Below are positions 33,634 to 42,888 of a stretch of DNA of 64,000 nt, in pieces; the first letter of the stretch is position 1; the number at the start of each line of letters is the position of its first letter. Position numbers and translations under genes: made by a program. Where the stretch lies: positions 1 to 64,000 of the forward strand of contig CBINBI010000002.1 in the NCBI GenBank assembly GCA_966248875.1. Direction: 5' to 3'. The notes beneath the pieces were generated by a model that was not told the origin of the DNA, searched no databases, and was given only the letters and a program-made list of their open reading frames with translations. Source of the DNA: Dokdonella_A sp966248875 (GTDB lineage: Bacteria; Pseudomonadota; Gammaproteobacteria; Xanthomonadales; Rhodanobacteraceae).

Positions 33634-34758
33634 ATGGCCGCGCGCAGCCTGACCGTCATCCAGCTCGTCCCCACGCTCGACGCCGGGGGCGCCGAACGCT
33701 CGGCCGTCGAAATCGGCCGAGCGCTGGTCGATGCCGGGCACCGCTCCATCATCGTGTCGAGCGGCGGGCGGCTCGTCGCGCGCCTCGTCGCCGAAGGCAG
33801 CGAGCACGTCGAGCTGCCGATCGCCAGGAAGTCACTGGGCACCCTGCGCCAGGTCGGCGCGCTGCGCGCACTGTTCCGCCGCGAGCGCCCCGACATCGTC
33901 CACGCACGCTCGCGGGTGCCGGCCTGGCTCGGCTGGCTCGCGCTGCGAGGGTTCGCGCCGCGGCCGCACTTCGTCACCACCGCGCACGGGCTGAACACGC
34001 CGGGGTGGTACAGCTCGATCATGGCGCGCGGCGAGCGCGTCGTGTGCGTGTCGAACACCGTGCGCGATCACCTGCTGCACAACTATCCGCGCACCGATCC
34101 CACGCGCCTCATCGTGATACCGCGCGGTGTGGACACCGACGAGTTTCCTTACGGCTACCAGCCCGGCGATTCCTGGCGCGAATGGTTCTTCGCCGAATTC
34201 CCGCAGCTGGTCGACGTGCCGCTCGTGACGCTGCCCGGCCGCGGCACGCGCCTCAAGGGCCATGCCGACGCCATCGAGCTCGTCGCCGATCTCAAGGCGC
34301 GCGGCATCGAAGTCGGCCTGCTGCTGCTCGGCGCGCACCAGCCGGGGCGCGAACGCTACATCGCCGAGCTCGAGCAGCTGGCCAGGGATCGCGGCGTCGC
34401 GCACCGTCTCGCGATCAGCGCGCCGCGCGACGACGTGCGCGACGTCTACGCGATCTCCGCGCTGGTGCTGCAGCTTTCCAGCAAGCCGGAGTCGTTCGGC
34501 CGCACCGTCATCGAGGCGCTGGCGCTGTGCCGGCCGGTGCTCGGCTACGATCATGGCGGCGTCGGCGAGCTGCTGGCCGATCTCTATCCCGCAGGGCGCG
34601 TCGCGCCCGGCGACCGCGCGCGCCTCGTCGAGCGCGCCGCCGAGCTCCTGCATCGCGCGCCGGCGATCCCGCCTCTCCAGCGTTACCGGCTCAGCGACAT
34701 GCAGGCCACGACGCTGGCGATGTATGAAAACGTTGCTGGCAACAGGGATCGAACCTGA
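33634..34758 (+). CDS. GT-B glycosyltransferase, family 4-like (probable LPS sugar transferase)
   Basis: A 374-residue protein with two Rossmann halves. The first has QLVPTLDAGGAERSAVEIGRA, the acceptor-side motif of family-4 transferases. The second has the donor-side segment SALVLQLSSKPESFGRTVIE with the conserved E-x7-E pattern (E479-type glutamates in PESFGRTVIEAL). It has no membrane helix. It probably adds a sugar to lipopolysaccharide core or another surface glycan, given the O-antigen-ligase-like gene downstream and waaA and lpxL nearby. It starts directly at the zf-CHCC stop. The last residues (NRDRT) are hydrophilic and not conserved in character. Confidence 0.88.
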   Translation: MAARSLTVIQLVPTLDAGGAERSAVEIGRALVDAGHRSIIVSSGGRLVARLVAEGSEHVELPIARKSLGTLRQVGALRALFRRERPDIVHARSRVPAWLGWLALRGFAPRPHFVTTAHGLNTPGWYSSIMARGERVVCVSNTVRDHLLHNYPRTDPTRLIVIPRGVDTDEFPYGYQPGDSWREWFFAEFPQLVDVPLVTLPGRGTRLKGHADAIELVADLKARGIEVGLLLLGAHQPGRERYIAELEQLARDRGVAHRLAISAPRDDVRDVYAISALVLQLSSKPESFGRTVIEALALCRPVLGYDHGGVGELLADLYPAGRVAPGDRARLVERAAELLHRAPAIPPLQRYRLSDMQATTLAMYENVAGNRDRT

Positions 34759-34903
34759 AAACACGAGGATGCGGACTGCCGCCGGTTTCGCGATGACCGG
34801 CAAGGCGCGCGTGGAACTTTCGCAACGCGGCGCAAACGCAGCGAAACCGCCTCCGGGTTTGCGAAAGCGGGCAGGGTGAGCTCTTCGTGAGCGCTCCAGC
34901 ACC

Positions 34904-36214
34904 GTGGTGACGCACAATGCGAATCCCGGCTCCGCACCCTGGCTCGAAACGCACGTGACGACCCCCGTTCCGACCGCGCCCGCCACCGCGGCCCAGCGCT
35001 CCGTCTGGCCGCTCGTCGTCGTGCTGGCCGTCATCGTCCTGCTGCCGGTCGGGCGCGTGTCGGAGCTGCCGCTCGCGATCGGCGCCGTCACGGCACTCAT
35101 GCTGCTCGCGCGCGGACGCATCGACCCGCGCCGCGACGGCGCCATGCGGCTAGGCGCCCTGCTCTTTGCGTGCTACTGGATTCCCGCGCTCGTGTCCGGA
35201 GCGGCGGCGGCCTCGCCGGCGAAGACCTGGTCGACGATCGCCTCGCTGCTGCGCTTCCTGCCATTCGCTTTGTTTGCGGTGTGGGCGATGCGGGAGGCGC
35301 AGCGCTGGAGCGCCGCGTGGACCGCGGTTGCCATGGTCGTTTCGCTGTGGATCCTCGACGCGTTCGTGCAGATCCTGACCGGCTACAGCTTGGGGGGCGC
35401 CGCCGAAGCCGAGCGGCTGTCGGGCATCTTCGGCGCCGGCAACCTCAAGCTCGGCCCCGTGCTCGCGGTACTGTCGCCATTCGTGCTGCTGACCGCGCGC
35501 GACCGCTTCGGCTGGCGCGGGCTCGCCTTTGCCTTCGTGTTTCTCGGCGTTCCCATCCTGCTCGCCGGTTCGCGCGCGGCCTGGCTCATGTACGCGCTCG
35601 TCTGCCTCGTCGTAGCCTGGCAGGAAACGCGCAGCAAGCGCGCGTTCCTGCTCGCGATCGCGGTTGCGGCGATGCTGATCGGCGGCGTCGCAGCGCTCGC
35701 GCTGCGCGATTCGCAAGGCTTCGACGCGCGTGTCGCGCGCACGCTGCTCCTGTTCGAGGGCACCGAGAGCGCGATCGATGCCGCGTCCGCCGGACGCCTG
35801 AGCATCTGGCGGACGGCAGCCATGATGTGGCGCGCGCATCCGGTGAGCGGCGTCGGCGTGCGCGGCTTCCGCTACGCGTATCCCGATTACGCGGCGCCGG
35901 ACGACCGCTTCGTCGACACGAGCAGCGACACCGGTGCCTCGCACGCGCACCAGATCGTGCTCGAAGTGCTGAGCGAAACGGGTGGCATCGGTCTTTTGTT
36001 CTGGATTGCCGGCGCCGTGCTCGCACTGCGGGCCTGGCGCCGCGCGGATGCCTCGGCGCGCGAGCGCGCCCGCGCGCCGGCACTCGCGCTCCTCGCGATG
36101 TGCTTCCCGCTGAACACCCACTTCGCGTTCTATTCGGCGTGGTGGGGGCTCTTGTTCTGGTGGCTGCTCGCCCACTACTGCGCCGCGCTAGGCGAAGACG
36201 CGTCCAGTACGTGA
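34904..36214 (+). CDS. O-antigen ligase/polymerase family (Wzy/WaaL-like) membrane protein
   Basis: A 436-residue polytopic protein with about ten hydrophobic helices. The large periplasmic loop before the last helices contains GVGVRGFRYAYPDYAA and SHAHQIVLEVLSETGGIGL, matching the Wzy_C motif (H-N/A-x-x-L-x-x-L-x-E-x-G) of O-antigen ligases. It probably joins or polymerises surface glycan at the periplasmic face, following the transferase 145 bases upstream. The start is uncertain: adjacent GTG codons at 34904 and 34907 are used here, and a GTG about 18 codons further in is possible. No strong ribosome site was seen for any of them. Confidence 0.85.
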   Translation: MVTHNANPGSAPWLETHVTTPVPTAPATAAQRSVWPLVVVLAVIVLLPVGRVSELPLAIGAVTALMLLARGRIDPRRDGAMRLGALLFACYWIPALVSGAAAASPAKTWSTIASLLRFLPFALFAVWAMREAQRWSAAWTAVAMVVSLWILDAFVQILTGYSLGGAAEAERLSGIFGAGNLKLGPVLAVLSPFVLLTARDRFGWRGLAFAFVFLGVPILLAGSRAAWLMYALVCLVVAWQETRSKRAFLLAIAVAAMLIGGVAALALRDSQGFDARVARTLLLFEGTESAIDAASAGRLSIWRTAAMMWRAHPVSGVGVRGFRYAYPDYAAPDDRFVDTSSDTGASHAHQIVLEVLSETGGIGLLFWIAGAVLALRAWRRADASARERARAPALALLAMCFPLNTHFAFYSAWWGLLFWWLLAHYCAALGEDASST

Positions 36215-36244
36215 TCCGCTTCGCTCGTCGCTGACGCCGACACG

Positions 36245-37624
36245 CTACTTCGGTCGTTTCGCCTCGCGAAGGAGGCTCAGCGCGAGCACGACGATGAGCG
36301 CTGCCCCGCCGGCGAGGATGGCCCACAGCAGCCAGCGTCGCCACGGCACGGGTGTCGGAGGCACGCGCAGTGCCGTGTCGCCGCCGCTCGCGCGCGCGGC
36401 AGCGAGCGTCGCCAGCGGCGGCTGCCAGTCCTTGCCCAGGGTTGCGCGCAGGCTCGCGAGCGCCGGCTCGATGGGATCGTCCGCGTGGCGCGCCGTCGCG
36501 CTGCCGGCAGCCAGCACGTAGGGACCGCTCCCTTCCGCGAGAAAGACGAGGCTCTCCGGCCGGTAGCCGACCGAGAGCCGGGGCGCCTCGGCCAGCGGCG
36601 CTGCGGATTCGATGCGGAACGCGCGCAGCCTCTGCGCGACGCGCACGTCGACATCGCCGTTGCGCAGGGTCTCGTCGCCCTGGCGCAGGCGGAACGCGGT
36701 GAGATCGGCGATGCGCGTCCACGGTGCCGCCGCTTCCGCGCTTCGGGCGAAGACGGTGAGGCGCGCCAGCGCGTTGTCGTTTGCGAGCTCGATACGCGCG
36801 GTGTCGACCGGCAGCGCCGCCGGGAGCGAGTAGTCGAAGCGCGTGACGCCGGGCGGCGCCGGCCCTGCGTCCGACACGTCGATACCTGCGTCGATCCATT
36901 CGCGCCGCGGCGCGGAGTATTCGTGCTCCGTCGAGCGTGCCTCGACGGCGAGCCCCGCGATGGCGTCGCCATCGTCCAGGCGGCGCAGCCGGAAATAATT
37001 CGCGCGCGCGCCGACCGCGATCTCGCGCTGCTCCAGGCGCGCGCCCTGCTGCTCGAGCGCGAGCACGGTGCCGCCGCCGACGTGACGCCAGTGCTCCAGA
37101 TCGTCGCTCGCATCGATCGCGAAACGTGCGACCACGCCGGCTTCCGGCTCTCGCCACGACAGCACCACGCGGTCGATCGCATGCTCGATACGGCTCGCAT
37201 CGAGCAGCCAGTCGCGGGTCGTCGTGGCGGATGGCAACTGCTCGCCAGCGTCGATGCGGCGCAGCCGCCCGTCGGCGTCGCGGTCGATGACGAGGCGAAG
37301 ATCGCTCGTCCGGGCGGACTTGACCGACGCGGGCAGCTCCAGCACCGGCAGCGTCGCGCGCTGTTCGCGCACGGTCGCAGCGGGCGCGTGGACGATGCGC
37401 GCGAACGGCACGGCGCGCTGATCGGCATTGAAAATCGCGATATCGCGCAGGCCCGAGTCCTGCACCCAGCGATACACCTCCGGCGTGAGCTCGACGCGCC
37501 ACGCGCTGCTGCCGGGCTCTGTCGCCGGCGTCCGGATCGGAAACACGTAGGCGTAATCCGCGGGTGTCGCCGCGATCATGGCAAGCGGCGTTGCGCCCAG
37601 AAGTACAGCCAGGACGCGTTTCAC
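36245..37624 (-). CDS. DUF3999 family exported membrane-anchored protein
   Basis: A 459-residue protein with an N-terminal signal (VKRVLAVLLGATPLAMIAAT) and one C-terminal helix (WLLWAILAGGAALIVVLALS) followed by basic residues. The body (YAYVFPIRTPATEPGSSAWR, ASRIEHAIDRVVLSW) matches DUF3999, usually encoded directly after DUF2339. The start is GTG 37624, which overlaps the TGA of the preceding gene by four bases, so translation is coupled. The function is unknown; a periplasmic partner of the DUF2339 protein is likely. Confidence 0.85.
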   Translation of the reverse strand: MKRVLAVLLGATPLAMIAATPADYAYVFPIRTPATEPGSSAWRVELTPEVYRWVQDSGLRDIAIFNADQRAVPFARIVHAPAATVREQRATLPVLELPASVKSARTSDLRLVIDRDADGRLRRIDAGEQLPSATTTRDWLLDASRIEHAIDRVVLSWREPEAGVVARFAIDASDDLEHWRHVGGGTVLALEQQGARLEQREIAVGARANYFRLRRLDDGDAIAGLAVEARSTEHEYSAPRREWIDAGIDVSDAGPAPPGVTRFDYSLPAALPVDTARIELANDNALARLTVFARSAEAAAPWTRIADLTAFRLRQGDETLRNGDVDVRVAQRLRAFRIESAAPLAEAPRLSVGYRPESLVFLAEGSGPYVLAAGSATARHADDPIEPALASLRATLGKDWQPPLATLAAARASGGDTALRVPPTPVPWRRWLLWAILAGGAALIVVLALSLLREAKRPK

Positions 37625-40416
37625 GCGTGCTCTCCTTCCGCCGCAGGCTCGCGCGCCGCAGCCGGCGCGCGCGGCGGCGCCGGCGCGAAGTAGCCGATCA
37701 GCGTGCAGAGCAGTCCGTAGGCGATGAACGATGCGATGCCGAACACGCTGCCGAGATGCGTGCGGTCGATCAGTACCAGCTTCGCGAGCACGATACCCAT
37801 CAGCACAGCGCCGGCGAGCCACAGCGGACGGCTGCCGCGACGCGATCCCGCGACCCAGCCGACGACGCCGAGCACGCTCCACACGACGGTCAGCGAAGTC
37901 TGCGCGAGCATCGATGCGGCGATGCCGTCGTCCCACGGCACGCCGCCGAGCTGATGGACGCCGCGCAGCGTCGCAGCGGTGACGAACAGGAAGGCGGCCG
38001 CGACCAGCAGCGGCACACGGCGCGAGGCGAGGTCGGCCGATGTCCCGCCGTGGGCGAGCCAGCGTGCAGCACAGAGCAGGATCGCGATCTGCGCGAGCTC
38101 GACCGGATTCAGCAGCGGCACGAACGGCAGCGGCGCCGTGTCGCCCGCGTGCAGCAGCAAGGCCGCGAACACGAACAGCGCGACCAGCGCCTGCCATGCG
38201 GCGAGCTGCGCGCGCCACGCTTCGAATCGCTGTGCGAGGGGCCGCGCGATCCATGCGGGCCGCAGCAGCGTGCATCCCCAAGCGAGAAGCAGGGGCAGCA
38301 GCGTCATCGCGTCGCGCCAGCCGGCGGCAAGCGATGCATCGCCTGCATACTGGCGCAGCGCAACGGCGACCGCGATCGTCCACGTCCACAGCCAGCCGAA
38401 GTGCGCGAAGCGCGCCGCGCCGCCGGACGCATCGCGAAGCTCGCGCAGCGTCAGAAAACCGAGCAGCGCGTACGCGGCGAACGCGCCGAGCCCCCATCCT
38501 GCGAACGGGCGGGCGTCTTCGGCTCCGAAGTGCAGTGCCAGCAGGACACCGACGGCGAGCGCGGCCGCAGCCGTCCACGCGAGAGCGGTGCGGCGGGTCC
38601 AACGCCAGACGCCACCGGCGAAACCCGCGGTGAGCGCAGCGAAGGCGAGCACGGCGTGCGGCGTGAACGGTGCCGGCACGAAGCGATCGATCTCGCGCAA
38701 GCCGGCGCCGGTCCACCAGGCGAGACCCCAGAGATAAAGCAGCATGGTGAGCTGCGTATTCGCGCCGCGGCTTGCGTACAGCCAGGCGCTCGCGAACGCG
38801 GCGCCGGCGATCAGTAGCGCGCTGATGCAGCCGCCGTTGACGATGGGGATTGTGTCGGCACTGCTCGCGCCGCCCGCCGTCGAGGCCACGAACGCACAGG
38901 CGGCGAGCGCCTGCAGCGCCAGACCGCTCCAGCGCGGCAACCGCCTCTGCTGACGCAAGCCCAGCCAGACCAGCGCGGCCCCTTCGAGCGCGAACGTGCA
39001 GGCGGTGGAGCGTGCCGAGAGCGCGAGCGGCACGGCGAGTGTCGCGAAGCCCGCCGCGAGCACGGCAAATGATTCGCCGAGCACACGCACGCGCTCGCGC
39101 CGGATCAGGAGCCAGGCGAGAACGGCATAGACGGCGGCGAGTGCCAGAGCCGAATACGCGAGCGGCATGCGCGCGCCTTCGAGCAGCCCCGCCTGCAGCG
39201 CGAAGGCGATCAGCGGATTGCCGAACACGAGCGTGCCGTCCACCGCGTCGCGCCGCACCGGATCGCGCTTGCGCGCGTAGAGAATCGGTATCGCGACATA
39301 GATCGCAAAGAAGATCAGGAGAAACGGCTCGGTGCTGGCGAACAGCGCGTGCTCGTAGCGCAGCACGCCCCAGGCGGTTCCGATCAGCCAGGTGAACGCG
39401 AAGCCGAGCAGGTTCAGCGCGCGCCACGGCTTCGCCCACGCGATCGCGAAGATCGCGAGATTGAGGAGCGTGTAGTACGAGAACAGCACCACGTGACTGC
39501 CGCCGCCCGTCGAAATCAGGATCGGCGCGGCGAAGCCCGCGATGGTGCCAAGCACGGCAAGCGCCAGCGCGTCCTGCAATACAGCCAGCACGCCGGCACC
39601 GGCGACGAGCACGAGCATCAGCGCGAACGCAGCGCCAGCCGGCAGCACGTGATAGAGGCGGAACGCGGCGAACACCGTCATCAGCAGCACGCCGATCGCG
39701 CCGCCTTGCAGCGACAGGCCGAATGCGCGGCGGCGGGTGCGCTCGCGCCAGCCGAACGCAAGCCCGACGATCGCGGCAATCGCGACGGCGGCGAGGCGAA
39801 GCTCGATGGGAAGCTGCAGCCAGCCCTGGTCGGACGCGTATTTGAGCAGCGCCGCGACGCCGGCGATGAGCACGAGCATGCCGACCTTGACCGGCACGTT
39901 GCCTTCCGTAAACCAGCGCTTGATCGCGGCGATCGCATGGTCAACCGGGCCGGGCGGGGGCGGGGTCCACGTCGTCGATGCAGCGGCCGGCGCAGGGGGC
40001 GCAGAGGACGCCTGCGTCGCTGCACCGGAGGTCGCCGCCGCCGCGGCTCTGCGCGCGGCGGAATCGATGATCGGCGCGGGTATGGGCGGAACCGGAGGCG
40101 GGCGCTCGCCGGCACCCGGCGTTGTCCTCGCGGAAGCGGCCGGCGCCGCGGCCGCGGGTGTGCCGGCTTGGTCCGTTCGCGGCGGCGCGGGCTCGGCGGG
40201 TGCGCTCGCTTCGCGAGGCGCTGCAATTTTCGAATCGCGCGTGCCGATCTCGCGATGCAGCGCGTCGATCCGCAGCGCAAGCGTGCGCAGTCGCGCGAAC
40301 ACGATGCCGAACGCGATGCCTGCAAAGAATCCGAGCCCGGCCGTCGAATCATTGCCGACGGAGCCGCCGACCATGAGCCCCGCGATCGCGCACGCGACGA
40401 CGATCAGGAATGCCAT
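37621..40416 (-). CDS. DUF2339 family large polytopic membrane protein
   Basis: A 931-residue protein. Residues 1-40 hold one or two hydrophobic helices, then a coiled/proline-alanine-rich cytoplasmic segment (about 50-140). After it come two dozen or more hydrophobic helices, including GNVPVKVGMLVLIAGVAALL, the family's usual first core helix. DUF2339 proteins are widespread in Proteobacteria and Bacteroidetes, and their activity is not established. The start at 40416 has GGGGAGG upstream. It is transcribed ahead of, and overlaps, the DUF3999 gene. Confidence 0.87.
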   Translation of the reverse strand: MAFLIVVACAIAGLMVGGSVGNDSTAGLGFFAGIAFGIVFARLRTLALRIDALHREIGTRDSKIAAPREASAPAEPAPPRTDQAGTPAAAAPAASARTTPGAGERPPPVPPIPAPIIDSAARRAAAAATSGAATQASSAPPAPAAASTTWTPPPPGPVDHAIAAIKRWFTEGNVPVKVGMLVLIAGVAALLKYASDQGWLQLPIELRLAAVAIAAIVGLAFGWRERTRRRAFGLSLQGGAIGVLLMTVFAAFRLYHVLPAGAAFALMLVLVAGAGVLAVLQDALALAVLGTIAGFAAPILISTGGGSHVVLFSYYTLLNLAIFAIAWAKPWRALNLLGFAFTWLIGTAWGVLRYEHALFASTEPFLLIFFAIYVAIPILYARKRDPVRRDAVDGTLVFGNPLIAFALQAGLLEGARMPLAYSALALAAVYAVLAWLLIRRERVRVLGESFAVLAAGFATLAVPLALSARSTACTFALEGAALVWLGLRQQRRLPRWSGLALQALAACAFVASTAGGASSADTIPIVNGGCISALLIAGAAFASAWLYASRGANTQLTMLLYLWGLAWWTGAGLREIDRFVPAPFTPHAVLAFAALTAGFAGGVWRWTRRTALAWTAAAALAVGVLLALHFGAEDARPFAGWGLGAFAAYALLGFLTLRELRDASGGAARFAHFGWLWTWTIAVAVALRQYAGDASLAAGWRDAMTLLPLLLAWGCTLLRPAWIARPLAQRFEAWRAQLAAWQALVALFVFAALLLHAGDTAPLPFVPLLNPVELAQIAILLCAARWLAHGGTSADLASRRVPLLVAAAFLFVTAATLRGVHQLGGVPWDDGIAASMLAQTSLTVVWSVLGVVGWVAGSRRGSRPLWLAGAVLMGIVLAKLVLIDRTHLGSVFGIASFIAYGLLCTLIGYFAPAPPRAPAAAREPAAEGEHA

Positions 40417-40508
40417 CGAAACCTCCCCGTGCGGGGCGCCGGCGCAGGCCGGCGGCTCCGTTCCCTCCCCAGGCACGGCACGCTGCCACCTGCGGCGCCG
40501 TGCGGAAT

Positions 40509-41432
40509 TCAGTACACGCTCGCCTCCCCTGGCGGGCGCGTCTTGAACCGCTTGTGCATCCAAAGGTACTGCGTTGGCGCCTCGCGCACCATGCGCTCGA
40601 TGCAGGCATTGACCCGGGTCGTATCGGCGAGCGCGTCGTCGCCCGGAAAGCCGGGCAGGGGCTGCTCGAGCCGGATCGCGTAGCCGCCGCCTTCGAGGCG
40701 ACGGTGGAAAAACGGCACCACCAGCGCGCCGGAAAGGCGCGCGAGGTGATGCGTCGCCGTGATCGTCGCCGCCGGCACGCCGAAGAACGGCGCGAACACG
40801 ACGTCCTTGCCGCGCATGTCCTGATCCGGCGCGTACCAGATCGTGCCGCCGGCCTTAAGCCAGCGCACGGTCTGGCGCAGCTCGTCCTTGGTGAACATCG
40901 CGCTCGCGTAGCCGAGCCGCGCGCGCTTGATGGCCCATTCGAACGCGGCGTCCTCGTGCTCGCGGTACATACCGGCGATGCGCAGGCGCTGCGAGACGAG
41001 CCGCGCGCAGAGCTCCAGATGAGAAAAATGCGCACCCACCAGCAGCACGCCGCGCTTCGCGGCGCGCGCGGCCTCGAGGTGCTCCATGCCCTCGAGCGTG
41101 ACCGGAATCCGGGCGATCGCGCGCGGCGATCCCATCCAGGCCAGCGCGAACTCCATCAGCATCGCGCCGCTGTCGCGCAGGTTCGCCTCGAGCAGCCGTG
41201 CGCGTTCGTCCGCGTCGAGTTGCGGAAAACAGAGCTCAAGATTGCGCGCCGCGGTGCCGCGGCGCTCCCTGCCGATGAGGCGGGCGGCGAGCCAGCCGAT
41301 GAGCCGGCCGATGCGGAGCAGCACCGGATACGGCACGCGCGCGACCAGCCGGATGACGGCGAGGCCGAGCCACGCGGGCCAGTGGCGCGGAGCGATGAGG
41401 GAAGCATGGAACGGCGGCGCGCGGTGCGTCAT
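40509..41432 (-). CDS. LpxL/HtrB-type lipid A acyltransferase
   Basis: A 307-residue inner-membrane acyltransferase that adds a secondary acyl chain to lipid A. The catalytic H-x4-E appears as HFSHLE in LLVGAHFSHLEL. The second family motif IWYAPDQDMRGKDVVFAPFF and the C-terminal PTQYLWMHKRFKTRPPG are complete. An N-terminal hydrophobic helix (about 18-40) anchors it. It is divergent from waaA, which completes the Kdo-lipid A step before late acylation, so the pair belongs to one pathway. Whether it is LpxL, LpxM or LpxP cannot be told from sequence alone. The ATG at 41432 has a possible -10 box only 8 bases upstream. Confidence 0.92.
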   Translation of the reverse strand: MTHRAPPFHASLIAPRHWPAWLGLAVIRLVARVPYPVLLRIGRLIGWLAARLIGRERRGTAARNLELCFPQLDADERARLLEANLRDSGAMLMEFALAWMGSPRAIARIPVTLEGMEHLEAARAAKRGVLLVGAHFSHLELCARLVSQRLRIAGMYREHEDAAFEWAIKRARLGYASAMFTKDELRQTVRWLKAGGTIWYAPDQDMRGKDVVFAPFFGVPAATITATHHLARLSGALVVPFFHRRLEGGGYAIRLEQPLPGFPGDDALADTTRVNACIERMVREAPTQYLWMHKRFKTRPPGEASVY

Positions 41433-41440
41433 CCCTGCAC

Positions 41441-41446
41441 ATTGTA
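41441..41446 (-). promoter_or_regulatory. Possible -10 element (TACAAT) of the lpxL-like gene
   Basis: TACAAT on the minus strand ends 8 bases before the ATG at 41432, so a transcript from it would be leaderless or nearly so. No clear -35 box was seen. Confidence 0.4.
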
Positions 41447-41503
41447 AGGCGACGGCGAGGGCCGCTTGCGAGCGTGCCGCCGCGCGAGCACGACGCCGCT
41501 CGC

Positions 41504-41509
41504 TATACT
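41504..41509 (+). promoter_or_regulatory. Possible -10 element (TATACT) of waaA
   Basis: TATACT lies 28 bases before the GTG start at 41538. It also rules out the ATG at 41466 as the real start, because that lies upstream of the promoter. The -35 position holds no good match. Confidence 0.45.
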
Positions 41510-41537
41510 CGCCCGCCTCTCCGCGCCGACGGCCGCC

Positions 41538-42860
41538 GTGTTCCAGCGCATTTTCTACACCGTCCTTCTTTATCTGCTGACGCCGCTGGTGCTGTACCGC
41601 CTGGCCGCGCGCGGCATCAAGTATCACGGCTACTTCGCGCGCTGGCGAGAGCGGTTCGGCTTCTTCGACGATCCCGGCATCCGCGACAGCATCTGGATCC
41701 ATGCCGTATCGCTCGGCGAGGTCAACGCGGCGGTGCCGCTGATCGAAGGCCTGATGCGCCGCTATGGCGATTCGCCATTCGTGATCACGACGGTGACGCC
41801 GACCGGATCGGCGCGCGTGCTGCAGCTCTTCGGCGACCGCGTGTTCCACGTCTATCTTCCGTACGACCTCACGACAGCGGTGCGGCGTTTCCTCGACCGC
41901 GTGCGGCCGCGGCTCGCGGTGATCATGGAGACCGAAATCTGGCCGAACCTCTTCATGACCTGTGCGGACCGGGACATCTCGATCGTGATCGCCAACGCGC
42001 GCCTTTCGGAGAAATCGCTGCGCGGCTACTGGCCGATCCAGCCGCTCGCGCGGCGCGCGATCCGCTGCGCGAGCTTCATCGCCGCGCAGTCGGCGTCCGA
42101 CGGGGAGCGACTGCACGCGCTCGGTGCGCCGACCGACAAGCTCGCCGTCGTCGGCAATCTCAAGTTCGACATGAGCGTGCCGGCCGACGTGGTCGAGCGT
42201 GGCCGCGAGTTCCGCTTCGCCGCGGGCGCGGACCGGCCGGCGTGGATCGCGGCGAGCACGCACGAAGGCGAGGAGATGGTCGCGCTGAAGGCGCACGCGG
42301 AAGTGCTGCGCCGCTTTCCGGACGCGCTGCTCCTGATCGCGCCGCGCCATCCGGAGCGCTTCAAGGCGCTCGCGACGGCGTGCAAGGCATTCGGCTTCCG
42401 CACCGCGACGCGCAGCGAGGACGGCAACGCCGACCGCAGCAAGCAGTGCTTCGTCGTCGATTCGATGGGCGAGTTGCTGCGCTTCTACGCCGCCGCCGAC
42501 GTCGCCTTCGTCGGCGGCAGCCTGGTGGAGGTCGGCGGGCACAATCTGCTCGAGCCCGCGGCGCTGGCGCGGCCGGTCATCGTCGGGCCGCATACGTTCA
42601 ACTTCGCCGAGGTCACCGAGGACCTGATCAAGGCCGGTGCGGTGCTGCGCATTCCCGATGCGGACGCGCTCGGCCCCGCCGTCGTGCGGCTCCTCTCGCG
42701 AGACATCGAGCGGCGCACGATGGGCGAGGCCGCGCGGCGTGTGATGGAGCGCGAGCGCGGCGCCGTCGAAAGGACGATGGCGATTGTCGAGAAAGTGCTG
42801 GAGGGCCGGGCGTCGGGATCGGAGATCCGCGATTCGAAAGGGCACAAGCCCGGGGCCTGA
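41538..42860 (+). CDS. waaA: 3-deoxy-D-manno-octulosonic acid (Kdo) transferase
   Basis: A 440-residue GT-B enzyme that attaches Kdo to lipid IVA at the inner face of the inner membrane. The N-terminal anchor is FQRIFYTVLLYLLTPLVLYR. Diagnostic segments are WIHAVSLGEVNAAVPLI, VIMETEIWPNLF, WIAASTHEGEE, HPERF and FVGGSLVEVGGHNLLEPAAL. The start is GTG 41538, placed just before the membrane anchor and downstream of a -10 box. It is convergent with tolC and divergent from the late acyltransferase. The final 20 residues are hydrophilic and extend beyond the family core. Confidence 0.95.
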   Translation: MFQRIFYTVLLYLLTPLVLYRLAARGIKYHGYFARWRERFGFFDDPGIRDSIWIHAVSLGEVNAAVPLIEGLMRRYGDSPFVITTVTPTGSARVLQLFGDRVFHVYLPYDLTTAVRRFLDRVRPRLAVIMETEIWPNLFMTCADRDISIVIANARLSEKSLRGYWPIQPLARRAIRCASFIAAQSASDGERLHALGAPTDKLAVVGNLKFDMSVPADVVERGREFRFAAGADRPAWIAASTHEGEEMVALKAHAEVLRRFPDALLLIAPRHPERFKALATACKAFGFRTATRSEDGNADRSKQCFVVDSMGELLRFYAAADVAFVGGSLVEVGGHNLLEPAALARPVIVGPHTFNFAEVTEDLIKAGAVLRIPDADALGPAVVRLLSRDIERRTMGEAARRVMERERGAVERTMAIVEKVLEGRASGSEIRDSKGHKPGA

Positions 42861-42888
42861 CGCCTGAAATCCCGCAGCCGGCCGCGAT

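Noticed and set aside
34740..34765. tRNA T-arm-like sequence (GGTTCGATCCC on the minus strand)
   Set aside because: The 7-base loop fits TTCRANY and a 4-bp stem is present, but no acceptor stem, anticodon arm or D arm could be fitted, and the segment encodes the end of the glycosyltransferase.
34759..34903. Cluster of GCGAAA/TTTCGC words between the glycosyltransferase and the ligase gene
   Set aside because: The short inverted words do not form a clean stem with a T-run, and no other copy was seen, so no feature is claimed.
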